DNA from: Sphingobium sp. MI1205
GTDB taxonomy: Bacteria > Pseudomonadota > Alphaproteobacteria > Sphingomonadales > Sphingomonadaceae
Direction of reading: 5' to 3'
Length of the DNA: 64,000 nt
Assembly (NCBI RefSeq): GCF_001563285.1
Contig: NZ_CP005190.1
Location: 124,001 to 188,000, forward strand
The notes beneath the pieces were generated by a model. It was not told the origin of the DNA. It did not search any database and saw nothing but the letters and a program-made list of their open reading frames with translations. The position numbers and the translations under genes are program-made. Below, piece by piece: positions 53,171 to 62,423 of this stretch. How positions within the stretch are numbered: position 1 is the stretch's first letter; each line of letters begins with the position of its first letter.

Positions 53171-53459
53171 AACGTCGTCTTTCCTTTCGATCGGCTTTTC
53201 GGGCCGAAATGATATGGATGATCTCCACATATTCGCCGTCGTCGTCATCCTCAGCGACGGTGTGGGCCACCAGCAGGAGTAAATGTCCTTCGACCAGGCC
53301 CAAGGTCTGCCATCGTTGCTCGCCGCCTTCGATCCGATCATGCACGCTAAGCGCAAAGGGGTCTGCGAAGGCGCTGGCGGCCGTCTCGAAACTGATGCCA
53401 TGCTTTCTCAGATTGCTCTCGGCTTTGGCTGGGTGCCAGGAAAAGCGCATGGATAACAT
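53151..53459 (-). CDS. brnT: BrnT-like ribonuclease toxin
   Basis: 102 residues (start 53459; 53450 is also possible). F-x-W-x-P-x-K-A-x-x-N-x-x-K-H-G-I-x-F (FSWHPAKAESNLRKHGISF) at the N-terminus and IIHIISARKADRKERRRYEE at the C-terminus are BrnT features. Type II RNase toxin; the toxin gene precedes the antitoxin, as usual for brnTA. It may stabilise the mobile region. Confidence 0.92.
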   Translation of the reverse strand: MLSMRFSWHPAKAESNLRKHGISFETAASAFADPFALSVHDRIEGGEQRWQTLGLVEGHLLLLVAHTVAEDDDDGEYVEIIHIISARKADRKERRRYEEERR

Positions 53460-53490
53460 GACGGGAATATAATTATATTTTTGTCGTTAT

Positions 53491-54034
53491 TCAAGGCGTA
53501 TCCTTGACCGGCGCTGACCACCCGATCCGCTCCAACGTGTCCGTCAATGTTGATCGCGGCACGCTGAACGTGCGAGAAACCGACGCTTTGCTGGCCCCAT
53601 TGGACAGAGCGGCAACTATCAACTGCATCTTTTCCGCGGCGATCGTCGGCGGTCGTCCACCTTGTCGGCCCCGCCGCTTTGCGGCGGCCAGGCCCGCCAT
53701 GATCCGCTCCCGCGTCAACGCTCGCTCGTATTGGGCGAGCGCGCCGAACAGCGAGAACAGCAACTCGCCATGCGGCGTGGTGGTATCCATCTGTTCGGTC
53801 AGCGACCGGAAGGCGATGCCGCGTTCCTTGAGGTCGGTGACGATCGCCAGCAGGTGCGGCAGCGAGCGGCCGAGCCGATCGAGCTTCCAGACAACCAGCG
53901 TGTCGCCGGCGTTCATGTAGTCGAGGCAGGCTTTCAGGCCGGCGCGATCGTCGCGCGCACCGGAAGCCTTGTCGGAGTAGAGGTGCCGTTGATCGACACC
54001 AGCGGCCGTGAGCGCATCGCGTTGCAGATCGACC
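53491..54034 (-). pseudogene. Serine recombinase (resolvase/invertase), N-terminus cut by IS6100
   Basis: About 180 residues remain. The frame comes out of IS6100 at 54034 reading VDLQRDALTAAGVDQRHLYS, then VVWKLDRLGRS and the C-terminal HTH SKASVSRTFSVPRSTLTDTL. The first 20-25 residues with the catalytic Ser are lost, so the protein is inactive. An ATG at 53916 opens an internal frame only. Confidence 0.87.
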
Positions 54035-54914
54035 GGCTCTGTTGCAAAAATCGTGAAGCTTGAGCATGCTTGGCGGAGATTGGACGGACGGAACGATGAC
54101 GGATTTCAAGTGGCGCCATTTCCAGGGTGATGTGATCCTGTGGGCGGTGCGCTGGTATTGTCGCTATCCGATCAGCTATCGCGACCTTGAGGAAATGCTG
54201 GCGGAACGCGGCATTTCGGTCGACCATACGACGATCTATCGCTGGGTCCAGTGCTACGCCCCGGAGATGGAGAAGCGGCTGCGCTGGTTCTGGCGGCGTG
54301 GCTTTGATCCGAGCTGGCGCCTGGATGAAACCTACGTCAAGGTGCGGGGCAAGTGGACCTACCTGTACCGGGCAGTCGACAAGCGGGGCGACACGATCGA
54401 TTTCTACCTGTCGCCGACCCGCAGCGCCAAGGCAGCGAAGCGGTTCCTGGGCAAGGCCCTGCGAGGCCTGAAGCACTGGGAAAAGCCTGCCACGCTCAAT
54501 ACCGACAAAGCGCCGAGCTATGGTGCAGCGATCACCGAATTGAAGCGCGAAGGAAAGCTGGACCGGGAGACGGCCCACCGGCAGGTGAAGTATCTCAATA
54601 ACGTGATCGAGGCCGATCACGGAAAGCTCAAGATACTGATCAAGCCGGTGCGCGGTTTCAAATCGATCCCCACGGCCTATGCCACGATCAAGGGATTCGA
54701 AGTCATGCGAGCCCTGCGCAAAGGACAGGCTCGCCCCTGGTGCCTGCAGCCCGGCATCAGGGGCGAGGTGCGCCTTGTGGAGAGAGCTTTTGGCATTGGG
54801 CCCTCGGCGCTGACGGAGGCCATGGGCATGCTCAACCACCATTTCGCAGCAGCCGCCTGATCGGCGCAGAGCGACAGCCTACCTCTGACTGCCGCCAATC
54901 TTTGCAACAGAGCC
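54035..54914 (+). mobile_element. IS6100, complete copy 5
   Basis: 880 bp, flanks GATCGACC and AAAAATGT. With the copy at 56218, same orientation, it encloses linB in a 1303-bp segment. Confidence 0.97.
54066..54860 (+). CDS. tnpA: IS6100 transposase
   Basis: 264 residues, same protein as the other copies. Confidence 0.97.
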   Translation: MLGGDWTDGTMTDFKWRHFQGDVILWAVRWYCRYPISYRDLEEMLAERGISVDHTTIYRWVQCYAPEMEKRLRWFWRRGFDPSWRLDETYVKVRGKWTYLYRAVDKRGDTIDFYLSPTRSAKAAKRFLGKALRGLKHWEKPATLNTDKAPSYGAAITELKREGKLDRETAHRQVKYLNNVIEADHGKLKILIKPVRGFKSIPTAYATIKGFEVMRALRKGQARPWCLQPGIRGEVRLVERAFGIGPSALTEAMGMLNHHFAAAA

Positions 54915-55019
54915 AAAAATGTCGTCGCTCATGTCGGTCTCTCCTATTGTCCTGCGCGGGTGATCGGCGTCGCCGCGTCTGTGGTTTGTTCGGATCTTAG
55001 AAAATGAGCCGGTTCCGGA

Positions 55020-55910
55020 TTATGCTGGGCGCAATCGCCGGACAAACGCCGCAATCGCCGCGCCAATCTCGTCCGGACTGTCCTCCTGGATGAAATGGGC
55101 GCCTGCGACCGTGATTTCGGTCTGGTTTGGCCATGTGCGGCAGAAGTCGCGCATTCGGCCCGTGGTCAGGTGTCCCGGCTCGGCGTTGATGAAGAGTTTC
55201 GGAATCGGGCTTTCGCTGAGCCAGCCGGCATAGTCCCGGGCGATCGCGACCACGTCGGCCGGGGTGCCTGCGATCGGGATTTGGCGAGGCCAAGACAGGG
55301 TCGGTCGACGGGCTTCGCCGGCGGCGAGGAAGGGCTCGCGATAGGCGGCCATCTCCGCTTCGCTTAAGGGGCGCAGGATCAATCCGGGGAGAACTTGTTC
55401 GACAAAAACATTGTCCTGCAACACCAATTCTTCGCCCGCCTGCGAGCGAAAGGCCTGAAACAGATCGCGAGCCTGTTCGGGAAAATCCGCCCATTCGAGC
55501 GGCATGGCGAGCGCTTCCATATAGGCAATCCCCTGTACACGCTCGCGGTGGCGGCGGGCCCAGTCGAAGCCGAGGGCGGACCCCCAGTCATGCACGACCA
55601 GAACAACCCTGTCCCCGAGATCGAGCGCCTCCCACAGCGCGTCGAGATAGTCACGATGCTCGGCATAGGCATAACGCTCGGGCCCCGACGGATCGAGCTT
55701 GTCCGAATCGCCCATGCCGATCAGGTCACAGGCGATCAGCCGTCCCAGCCCGGCGCAATGCGGCATGATATTGCGCCACAGATAGGACGACGTCGGATTG
55801 CCGTGCTGGAAGAGGATCGGATCGCCGGTCCCTTCATCGATATAGGCCATGCGCCGGCCCTTGATCTCAATGAATTTCTTCTCGCCAAATGGCTTTGCGC
55901 CGAGGCTCAT
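55020..55910 (-). CDS. linB: Haloalkane dehalogenase LinB
   Basis: 296 residues starting at [12 protein letters not shown] (ATG 55910); the in-frame ATG at 55958 gives a non-native extension. Alpha/beta hydrolase with nucleophile Asp108 ([10 protein letters not shown]), Glu132 (AYMEALAMP), His272 (GAHFIQED), and halide-binding Asn38 and Trp109. It converts tetrachlorocyclohexadiene in gamma-HCH breakdown and hydroxylates beta- and delta-HCH. Residue 247 is His (AEPGHLTTG), as recalled for beta-HCH-active variants, where the UT26 enzyme has Ala. It lies alone between two IS6100 copies in the same orientation. Confidence 0.97.
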   Translation of the reverse strand: MSLGAKPFGEKKFIEIKGRRMAYIDEGTGDPILFQHGNPTSSYLWRNIMPHCAGLGRLIACDLIGMGDSDKLDPSGPERYAYAEHRDYLDALWEALDLGDRVVLVVHDWGSALGFDWARRHRERVQGIAYMEALAMPLEWADFPEQARDLFQAFRSQAGEELVLQDNVFVEQVLPGLILRPLSEAEMAAYREPFLAAGEARRPTLSWPRQIPIAGTPADVVAIARDYAGWLSESPIPKLFINAEPGHLTTGRMRDFCRTWPNQTEITVAGAHFIQEDSPDEIGAAIAAFVRRLRPA

Positions 55911-56217
55911 CGATATTCTCCTTGAGCGATTTTCTGGTCTGCCCGGTCGGCGATGCATATCGCATGATGAATATCATGTCAATCGAGGAATCGTTCTAGC
56001 CATTGCCGTCGAGCGGAGAGTTGCTGCCGGAGCATCGATGGATGACGGCGTAGGCCACGCAGGCGCCTCTCAGGCGGTAGCTTTCCTTAGCCCCGGGCGC
56101 ATCCGAAAGATCGAGGAAGGTTTTGTGAGTCGGATACCAGACCGCGAGAATCTCATCGATATGTTGAGTGCCCACGGCCTGGCCAAACACGGGCGTGCAC
56201 CACAGGATCCGCGCGCC

Positions 56218-57097
56218 GGCTCTGTTGCAAAAATCGTGAAGCTTGAGCATGCTTGGCGGAGATTGGACGGACGGAACGATGACGGATTTCAAGTGGCGCC
56301 ATTTCCAGGGTGATGTGATCCTGTGGGCGGTGCGCTGGTATTGTCGCTATCCGATCAGCTATCGCGACCTTGAGGAAATGCTGGCGGAACGCGGCATTTC
56401 GGTCGACCATACGACGATCTATCGCTGGGTCCAGTGCTACGCCCCGGAGATGGAGAAGCGGCTGCGCTGGTTCTGGCGGCGTGGCTTTGATCCGAGCTGG
56501 CGCCTGGATGAAACCTACGTCAAGGTGCGGGGCAAGTGGACCTACCTGTACCGGGCAGTCGACAAGCGGGGCGACACGATCGATTTCTACCTGTCGCCGA
56601 CCCGCAGCGCCAAGGCAGCGAAGCGGTTCCTGGGCAAGGCCCTGCGAGGCCTGAAGCACTGGGAAAAGCCTGCCACGCTCAATACCGACAAAGCGCCGAG
56701 CTATGGTGCAGCGATCACCGAATTGAAGCGCGAAGGAAAGCTGGACCGGGAGACGGCCCACCGGCAGGTGAAGTATCTCAATAACGTGATCGAGGCCGAT
56801 CACGGAAAGCTCAAGATACTGATCAAGCCGGTGCGCGGTTTCAAATCGATCCCCACGGCCTATGCCACGATCAAGGGATTCGAAGTCATGCGAGCCCTGC
56901 GCAAAGGACAGGCTCGCCCCTGGTGCCTGCAGCCCGGCATCAGGGGCGAGGTGCGCCTTGTGGAGAGAGCTTTTGGCATTGGGCCCTCGGCGCTGACGGA
57001 GGCCATGGGCATGCTCAACCACCATTTCGCAGCAGCCGCCTGATCGGCGCAGAGCGACAGCCTACCTCTGACTGCCGCCAATCTTTGCAACAGAGCC
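56218..57097 (+). mobile_element. IS6100, complete copy 6
   Basis: 880 bp, flanks CGCGCGCC and ACCAGATA. It cuts the phyH gene on its right. Confidence 0.97.
56249..57043 (+). CDS. tnpA: IS6100 transposase
   Basis: 264 residues, same protein as the other copies. Confidence 0.97.
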   Translation: MLGGDWTDGTMTDFKWRHFQGDVILWAVRWYCRYPISYRDLEEMLAERGISVDHTTIYRWVQCYAPEMEKRLRWFWRRGFDPSWRLDETYVKVRGKWTYLYRAVDKRGDTIDFYLSPTRSAKAAKRFLGKALRGLKHWEKPATLNTDKAPSYGAAITELKREGKLDRETAHRQVKYLNNVIEADHGKLKILIKPVRGFKSIPTAYATIKGFEVMRALRKGQARPWCLQPGIRGEVRLVERAFGIGPSALTEAMGMLNHHFAAAA

Positions 57098-57501
57098 ACC
57101 AGATATTCATGCCTCCCTTTCTCGCCTTGCCACATGTCGTGATCGCGATGCGGAACCTGCGTCAGCGCGCCTGGATGAATTTCGATCGCCTGTGCAACGT
57201 TCATTTGGATGCGGTCACATGCCTCGCCCAAAACGGCATTTGCCATGTCGAGAAGGACAGGGTGGGTGACGAGGTCGGCGGCATGGGGTGAGCGCCTCAG
57301 CAGCGAACCAAATCTCTTGGTCCGCTCTCCGTAGAATCCTCCTTTGCAGAAGGGCGCTGCTGAAAAGACCGGCGACAGATCCGCTTCCAGCGCTGCTATT
57401 TTCTCGAGCGGCAGAAGGTCAGGGATGATGCAATAGCCCTGCTCCAGCAGTTTCTGTGTCCAAGCGGCGGCATCGACCGTCACAGACGGTGATTGGGCCA
57501 T
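57098..57501 (-). pseudogene. Phytanoyl-CoA dioxygenase (PhyH) family, 3'-truncated
   Basis: 134 residues from the ATG at 57501, which overlaps the luxI stop (TGATG). KLLEQGYCIIPDLLPLEKIAAL and the Fe(II) motif H-x-D (VPHRDHDMW) identify the PhyH family of 2-oxoglutarate oxygenases. IS6100 removes the second half, with the distal His and the 2-oxoglutarate Arg. A phyH gene next to luxI is a known arrangement in sphingomonads (recalled), suggesting modification of the signal or of a fatty-acyl compound. Confidence 0.85.
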
Positions 57502-58133
57502 CACGCGCGCTCCTCCGCAACAGCTGCTGGCTGCTCCGGGAGGCGCGACGGTTCGTACACGCCCGCACGCTTCAGTCCGGCAATGGTGTCGTCATCGATC
57601 TCGATATGGATCGCGACCAAGGCCTGGCCTGCTACGGAGGCCACTGGTCCCAGGGGCTTGCAGCGCCACCCGAAAGTCATGATCTGCTCGGACCAGGCTG
57701 GCTCAGCCACACCGGTAAAGCCAGTGAGGTCATGCGCGAGCCCATATTCCGCCAGGGCGGTCACGAGCTGATTGCGTGCAAGGCGCCGCGCCGCCCCTCG
57801 GTGGTGCCGGCTCAGGCAGAAGCGCGTGATCTCTCGGACCGCCGGCCCCGAGGGCGGCGGCGCCGCGCAAAGCATGGGGAAGCAAGCGGAGAGAAGATGA
57901 TCCGTGTCGGTTGGGAGTAGCCGCGCCGAGGCGCGGTGCGCACCGTCCCGGTCGGTGAGTATCACATATTCGGCGCCGGGCCCGTCAAACTGGTCAAGCT
58001 CATATTCCCCGGCCAGGACGGGCAGGTCCCAGCCCAGCAAATCGATGAACACTTCCTTGCGGGCCCTGAACATCGCGCGCATCGCCGCGCCCTCTGCGCC
58101 GTAAATCATGCTTTTGTTCGAATGTTCGAACAT
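57501..58133 (-). CDS. Acyl-homoserine-lactone synthase (LuxI family)
   Basis: 210 residues from the ATG at 58133, five bases after GGGAGG. Family landmarks: FRARKEVFIDLLGWDLP (about 23), YELDQFDGPGAEYVILTD (about 45), and the RITRF-like EITRFCLSR motif (about 102). It makes an acyl-homoserine lactone from acyl-ACP and S-adenosylmethionine in the cytosol. No luxR receptor gene is nearby; it may have been lost when the right side was replaced. An 18-bp dyad lies 54 bases upstream. Confidence 0.92.
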   Translation of the reverse strand: MFEHSNKSMIYGAEGAAMRAMFRARKEVFIDLLGWDLPVLAGEYELDQFDGPGAEYVILTDRDGAHRASARLLPTDTDHLLSACFPMLCAAPPPSGPAVREITRFCLSRHHRGAARRLARNQLVTALAEYGLAHDLTGFTGVAEPAWSEQIMTFGWRCKPLGPVASVAGQALVAIHIEIDDDTIAGLKRAGVYEPSRLPEQPAAVAEERA

Positions 58134-58186
58134 GTCCACCTCCCTTGTTGGAGAGCGAAGCGGACCAGATCAGCCGAAAAGCGGCC

Positions 58187-58204
58187 ATACCTGGATATTG
58201 GTAT
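58187..58204. promoter_or_regulatory. Lux-box-like dyad upstream of luxI
   Basis: ATACC-N8-GGTAT, a 5+5 inverted repeat with 8-base spacing (18 bp in total), 54 bases before the luxI ATG. Length and position fit a LuxR-type binding site, though the sequence is not the canonical CTG-N10-CAG form. Confidence 0.45.
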
Positions 58205-58311
58205 AGCGCTCACTTCCAGATGCTCTGGCGCGGGTGCCTGCCGATTCGGCCTCGACCTTGAGACGCTCGTCTGGCACCTCGGGTGTCGCAATTTTTTGAG
58301 GAACGCTAAGA

Positions 58312-58418
58312 ATGACCGGAACGGAACTGATCGAGGCTGTCGCGGCGGCGCAGGGCGCGACGAAGGCTGACGTCAAGAAGATCATTGACGCCGCATTGGC
58401 CGCCATTGCCGATCCGAG
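58312..58418 (+). pseudogene. HU-family DNA-binding protein, first 35 codons
   Basis: [20 protein letters not shown] onward is the HU N-terminal helix pair, behind GAGGAACG. The frame then enters dnaE2 sequence in antisense at about 58418, so the DNA-binding arm is missing. The breakpoint is in the IAD/DPS codons. Confidence 0.78.
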
Positions 58419-59587
58419 TGTGCGGCCGCTGGGGAATGCAGGATCGCGGGGATCAGGACCGCCGCCATGGCTGGCGCCATCGCCGCGGCCCGGTGCGACC
58501 GTGAAATCCATGCGCCCAACCGACCGCAGCATCTCGTCATGATCGGTGATCCGGTCGCAGATGATGTGGATGACCTCGCCTTCCTTCTGCAGCCGTCCCC
58601 GCATCGCGATCATCGAGGCGGACATGACCTGACGCCGGTAGATTTCGAACTTGTTTGGCCAGAGAATGCCCTGCGCGACGCCTGTCTCGTCCTCGATGGT
58701 GACGAACAGCACGCCCTTGGCTGAACCGGGGCGCTGCCGCACCAGGATCACGCCTGCGACCTCGACATTGCGCCCGTCGCGGATGGATTGAAGATCGGCG
58801 CAGCGCACGATGTTCATGGCGTCGAGCTGCGATCGCAGGAAGCTTAGCGGATGCGCGCGCAACGACAGCTGGAGCGAGCGATAATCCTCCACCACCTCGC
58901 GCCCCTCGCTCATTGGGCGCAGATCGACCGATGCTTCCTGACCTTCGGCTGAGAATGTCCCCTCCCGCTCATCGGCCGCGGCAAAGAGCGGCAGCGGCGC
59001 TTCGCCAAGACCCTTCACCTTCCAGAGGCCCTGCCGCCGGTCCTGCGCGATACAGGCAAAGGCGTCCGCCTCGGCCAGCCGCTCGATCGCGGCCCGCGGC
59101 ACCCGTGCACGGCGCCAGACCTCCTCAACGCTCTCAAACGGCGCTGGTCCCCGCGCTGCGACGATCGCCGCACCATGCAGATTGGCGAGCCCGCGCACCT
59201 GCCGGAACCCGAGCCGCACCGCTCCGTAGCGGCCGCGCGCGGGTTCCAGCGTGCAGTCCCAGTGGCTGTGGTTGATCGAGACCGGCCGCACCTCAACGCC
59301 ATGTTGACGGGCATCGCGCACGATCTGTGCTGGAGCGTAGAAGCCCATGGGTTGTGCGTTCAGGAGCGCGGCGCAGAAGACATCGGGATGATGATGCTTC
59401 ATCCAGGAAGAGGCATAGGCAATCTTGGCGAAGCTTGCCGCGTGGCTTTCGGGGAACCCATAGCTGCCGAACCCCTCAATCTGCTTGAAGGTGCGTTCGG
59501 CAAAGTCCTTGGGGTAGCCGCGCGACACCATGCCGTTCACCAGCTTGTCGTAGAAGTGGCTGACCCCGCCCGTCAGCTTGAACGTCT
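58419..59587 (-). pseudogene. dnaE2: Error-prone DNA polymerase DnaE2 (ImuC), C-terminal part only
   Basis: About 390 residues: [43 protein letters not shown], the helix-hairpin-helix region, and the OB-fold [21 protein letters not shown]. Both ends are cut, at the integrase (about 59587) and at HU (about 58418), where the last 15-20 residues are missing. The catalytic palm is absent, so it is non-functional; it is a scar of a lost imuA-imuB-dnaE2 mutagenesis cassette. Confidence 0.88.
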
Positions 59588-60801
59588 GCTGCGATTATTT
59601 GCGCCACGTGATCGTTCCAGGCCTCAAGCGCGGCTCGCTTTTCATCGCGCCAATCATGTCGCTGATAGATCCCCGCCACGCCGGACCGAGCCAAGCCTAC
59701 GTGATTCAGCACAGCCTCGGTAACTTCGAAGCGGACACCCAGACGTTGAAAGTTCGTTGCCAAGGTGCGTCTGAGATCATGCAAACGCCAGGGGGGCAAG
59801 GCGAACCCGCGTTCTGCTGCTATTGCGCTGTCCACCTTCAGTTTGCCTTTGTGATAGCTGGTGAACGAGCCGCCCCTGGAGGTCAAAAAGAGCCTTCCAT
59901 GGCCGGGCCACTGTGCTCCCCCGGCGACGTCATCAAGGATGCGGATGGCAAGGTCGTTCAAGGGGATCGTATTCGCCTTGCCATTCTTCGCCCGTGTGCC
60001 GGGAAGGGTCCAAAGCTTTTCGGCGCGATCGAGCTCCTCCCATGCAATCCTCGACACCTCTTCTCGGCGCTGGCCGGTTACAATGAGGAGCCGAACTATC
60101 GGACCGAAACAGGGATCTGCCGCAGGAGCGTGCTTCCAGATTCTTTTAAGCTCATCGTCGGCGAGCCAGCGCTCCCGTGGCGTGACAGGAGGCGGTGTCT
60201 CCATGCCTTCCATCGGACTGCGCTCGAGATCGCCCCGGCTGACGGCCCAGCGAAACATGCGTCTGATCACTGCGAAGACATTTCGCCGATTGCCGATCTG
60301 GCTGACCGGCATAGCGTCGAAAACAGCGGCTATGTCGGGCCGGGTGATCTGCGGCAGCGGCTTGTTCTTGAGTGTCGGCTTGACATGCAGGTCAAGCGAA
60401 CGCTTGACCATTTTTGTCCAGCCTCGCCCCTTCACTGAATTGCCAAAGAGATCCGCGTATTTGGAGAAGGCGAGGTCGACGGCCTCTCGCCGCCGCAATT
60501 TGTCTGCTTCGACTGGGTCTCGTCCTTGCGCGACAAGGATCAGGAGGCGCTCTGCTTCGGTGCGAGCGGTCGTCGCTGTCCAGGGGGATCCGTGCCTACC
60601 AATAGTATATCGCCGCGCAGCAGCCTCACGACCGCCCATCCTGTATTGGACGACGTAGGAGATGGCTCCTGATTTGGTGAATTTGGCCCCGAACCCTTTG
60701 GTGTCGAGGTCCCATACAAAGCCGACGTACCCTTTGGACACCAACGAATCGATGGTGCGCTTTGTGATCTTTCCGTTCGCCAATTTGGGGCCTCCCGCCA
60801 A
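59588..60801 (-). CDS. P4-type tyrosine integrase, C-terminus fused to dnaE2 sequence
   Basis: About 405 native residues. N-terminal DUF4102 domain ([23 protein letters not shown]), catalytic Arg in [18 protein letters not shown]-x-x-R in [16 protein letters not shown], and Tyr in GIYQRHDW. The frame stays open to 59476, reading 36 codons into dnaE2, so its own stop seems lost. Catalytic residues are present, so activity is possible. It marks the edge of a former genomic island. Confidence 0.88.
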
Positions 60802-60934
60802 GCGTGCCGAGTAATCACCGGGTGATCACCGTAGCGGAAAACACTGCTAAAAGACTACCAGGCTGGCGTAGGCATGTCGAAAAAAACCTTTCATTTTCAA
60901 CGCTATAATACGATCTACCTACGTCTCCAGCGCA

Positions 60935-61321
60935 TATACCAAGCTTCACGCCGTCACCGATGCCAACGGCCGCCCTTTGAGCTTCTTCATCACGGCAGGA
61001 CAAATCAGCGATTACACCGGCGCGGCAGCCCTGCTCGATGATCTACCCAAGGCGCAGTGGATGCTGGCTGACCGGGGCTATGACGCCGAATGGTTCAGGG
61101 ATGCGCTCGAACAAAAGGGCATCACGCCTTGCATTCCGGGCCGGAAATCCCGTTCTTTTCCCGTCAAATACGACAAGCGCCGATACAAACGCCGAAACCG
61201 CATCGAGATCATGTTTGGTCGCCTGAAAGACTGGCGCCGTGTGGCAACCCGCTACGACCGCTGCCCAACCGTCTTCTTCTCCGCCCTCGCTCTCGCAGCC
61301 ACCGTGCTCTTCTGGCTGTGA
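60935..61321 (+). pseudogene. IS5-family transposase, 3' fragment
   Basis: Starts TKLHAVTDANGRPLSFFITA, then LADRGYDAEWF (second Asp) and RNRIEIMFGRLKDWRRVATR (Glu). The 5' half with the first Asp is missing. A different IS5 subgroup from the two elements at 16358 and 51672. Confidence 0.82.
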
Positions 61322-61351
61322 TCAACGAGTCCTGAGCCTAAGGACGCCCAA

Positions 61352-61391
61352 GGGTGTCATTTCTATCTAGCAGAGGGGTGTCATTTCTATC
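61352..61391. repeat. Tandem IS21-like end repeats
   Basis: GGGTGTCATTTCTATC occurs identically at 61352-61367 and 61376-61391. Multiple TGTCATTTCTATC boxes are typical of IS21-family termini; no istA or istB remains in this window. Confidence 0.5.
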
Positions 61392-61498
61392 CGGCGCTTA
61401 CAGGCTTTATGTCCGATAATAAGAATTATGTTAATAGCAATACCACAACGGTCAATGGCCATTCTGTGTCCATGCTGTGCGTTCAGGTGGCGCGAGGC

Positions 61499-62383
61499 TC
61501 AGTCGCCATTCAGCAGCCTGATCATCAGGGAAAAGTCGCGATTGGCCTCGCCTTGGTTTGCGAGGATTTGGTAGAGTGCTTCGGCAGCATTCCCCATCGG
61601 CACGCTGGCACCGACCTGAGCGGCCGCTTCGGAGGCAAGCTTGAGGTCCTTGAGCATCAGCCCCACGGCAAACCCGCCCTGATAATCATTGTCCGAGGGA
61701 CTTTGCGGTCCAACGCCGGGCACCGGGCAGTAACTGGTCATGGACCAGCTCTGGCCGGAAGAGACGCTGGATATGTCATAGAATGTCTGCGGGTCGAGCC
61801 CAAGCTTCTGCGCCATGGCGAAGCTTTCGCAAGTGGCGACCATGGTCGCGCCAAGCAGCATGTTGTTGCAGATCTTGGCTGCCTGGCCGTTGCCTGCCGC
61901 GCCGGCGTGGATCACCGCCTTGCCCATGGCCGATAGAATGGGCTTGGCTCGGCCGAAAGCCGCGTCGGTGCCGCCCACCATGAAAGTAAGCGTGCCGCTG
62001 GCCGCCGCGGCGATGCCGCCGGAGACCGGCGCGTCCACCATCTCGAACCCGTTGGCGGTCGCCGCCTCGATCACGCGCCGCGCCGTGGCAACGTCGATGG
62101 TCGAACAGTCGAGAAACAGCGCGCCGGCTTTCGCGGCACTGAAGACGGAGCCGGTATAGACAGCCTCCACATGTTTGCCCGCTGGCAGCATCGACACGAC
62201 CGCGTCCGCGCCTTCAACCGCATCGCCTGCGCTTGCGCAGGCGACCGCCCCCGCCTCGACGGCCTTGTCCAGCGCGTCCTTCGAAAGGTCGAAGGCGCGA
62301 ACGGCATAGCCATTCTTCAACAGATTGGCGGCCATGCCGCCGCCCATATTGCCCAGCCCGATGAATGCGACGGTCATGCTCAT
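61499..62383 (-). CDS. mmsB: 3-hydroxyisobutyrate dehydrogenase
   Basis: 294 residues, normal length. N-terminal Rossmann GLGNMGGGMAANLLKNGY, the substrate motif DAPVSGGIAAAASGTL (about 118) and the catalytic Lys in GNGQAAKICNNMLLG (about 170). Oxidises 3-hydroxyisobutyrate to methylmalonate semialdehyde in valine breakdown. Last gene of a minus-strand valine operon that continues beyond the right edge. Confidence 0.93.
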   Translation of the reverse strand: MSMTVAFIGLGNMGGGMAANLLKNGYAVRAFDLSKDALDKAVEAGAVACASAGDAVEGADAVVSMLPAGKHVEAVYTGSVFSAAKAGALFLDCSTIDVATARRVIEAATANGFEMVDAPVSGGIAAAASGTLTFMVGGTDAAFGRAKPILSAMGKAVIHAGAAGNGQAAKICNNMLLGATMVATCESFAMAQKLGLDPQTFYDISSVSSGQSWSMTSYCPVPGVGPQSPSDNDYQGGFAVGLMLKDLKLASEAAAQVGASVPMGNAAEALYQILANQGEANRDFSLMIRLLNGD

Positions 62384-62423
62384 TGTCTATTCCTCATCCT
62401 GATCTGTTGGGAAGGGCGGTCGC

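Noticed and set aside
23268..57097. CRISPR-like repetition from recurring sequence blocks
   Set aside because: The recurring blocks are 880-bp IS6100 copies, not short regularly spaced repeats.
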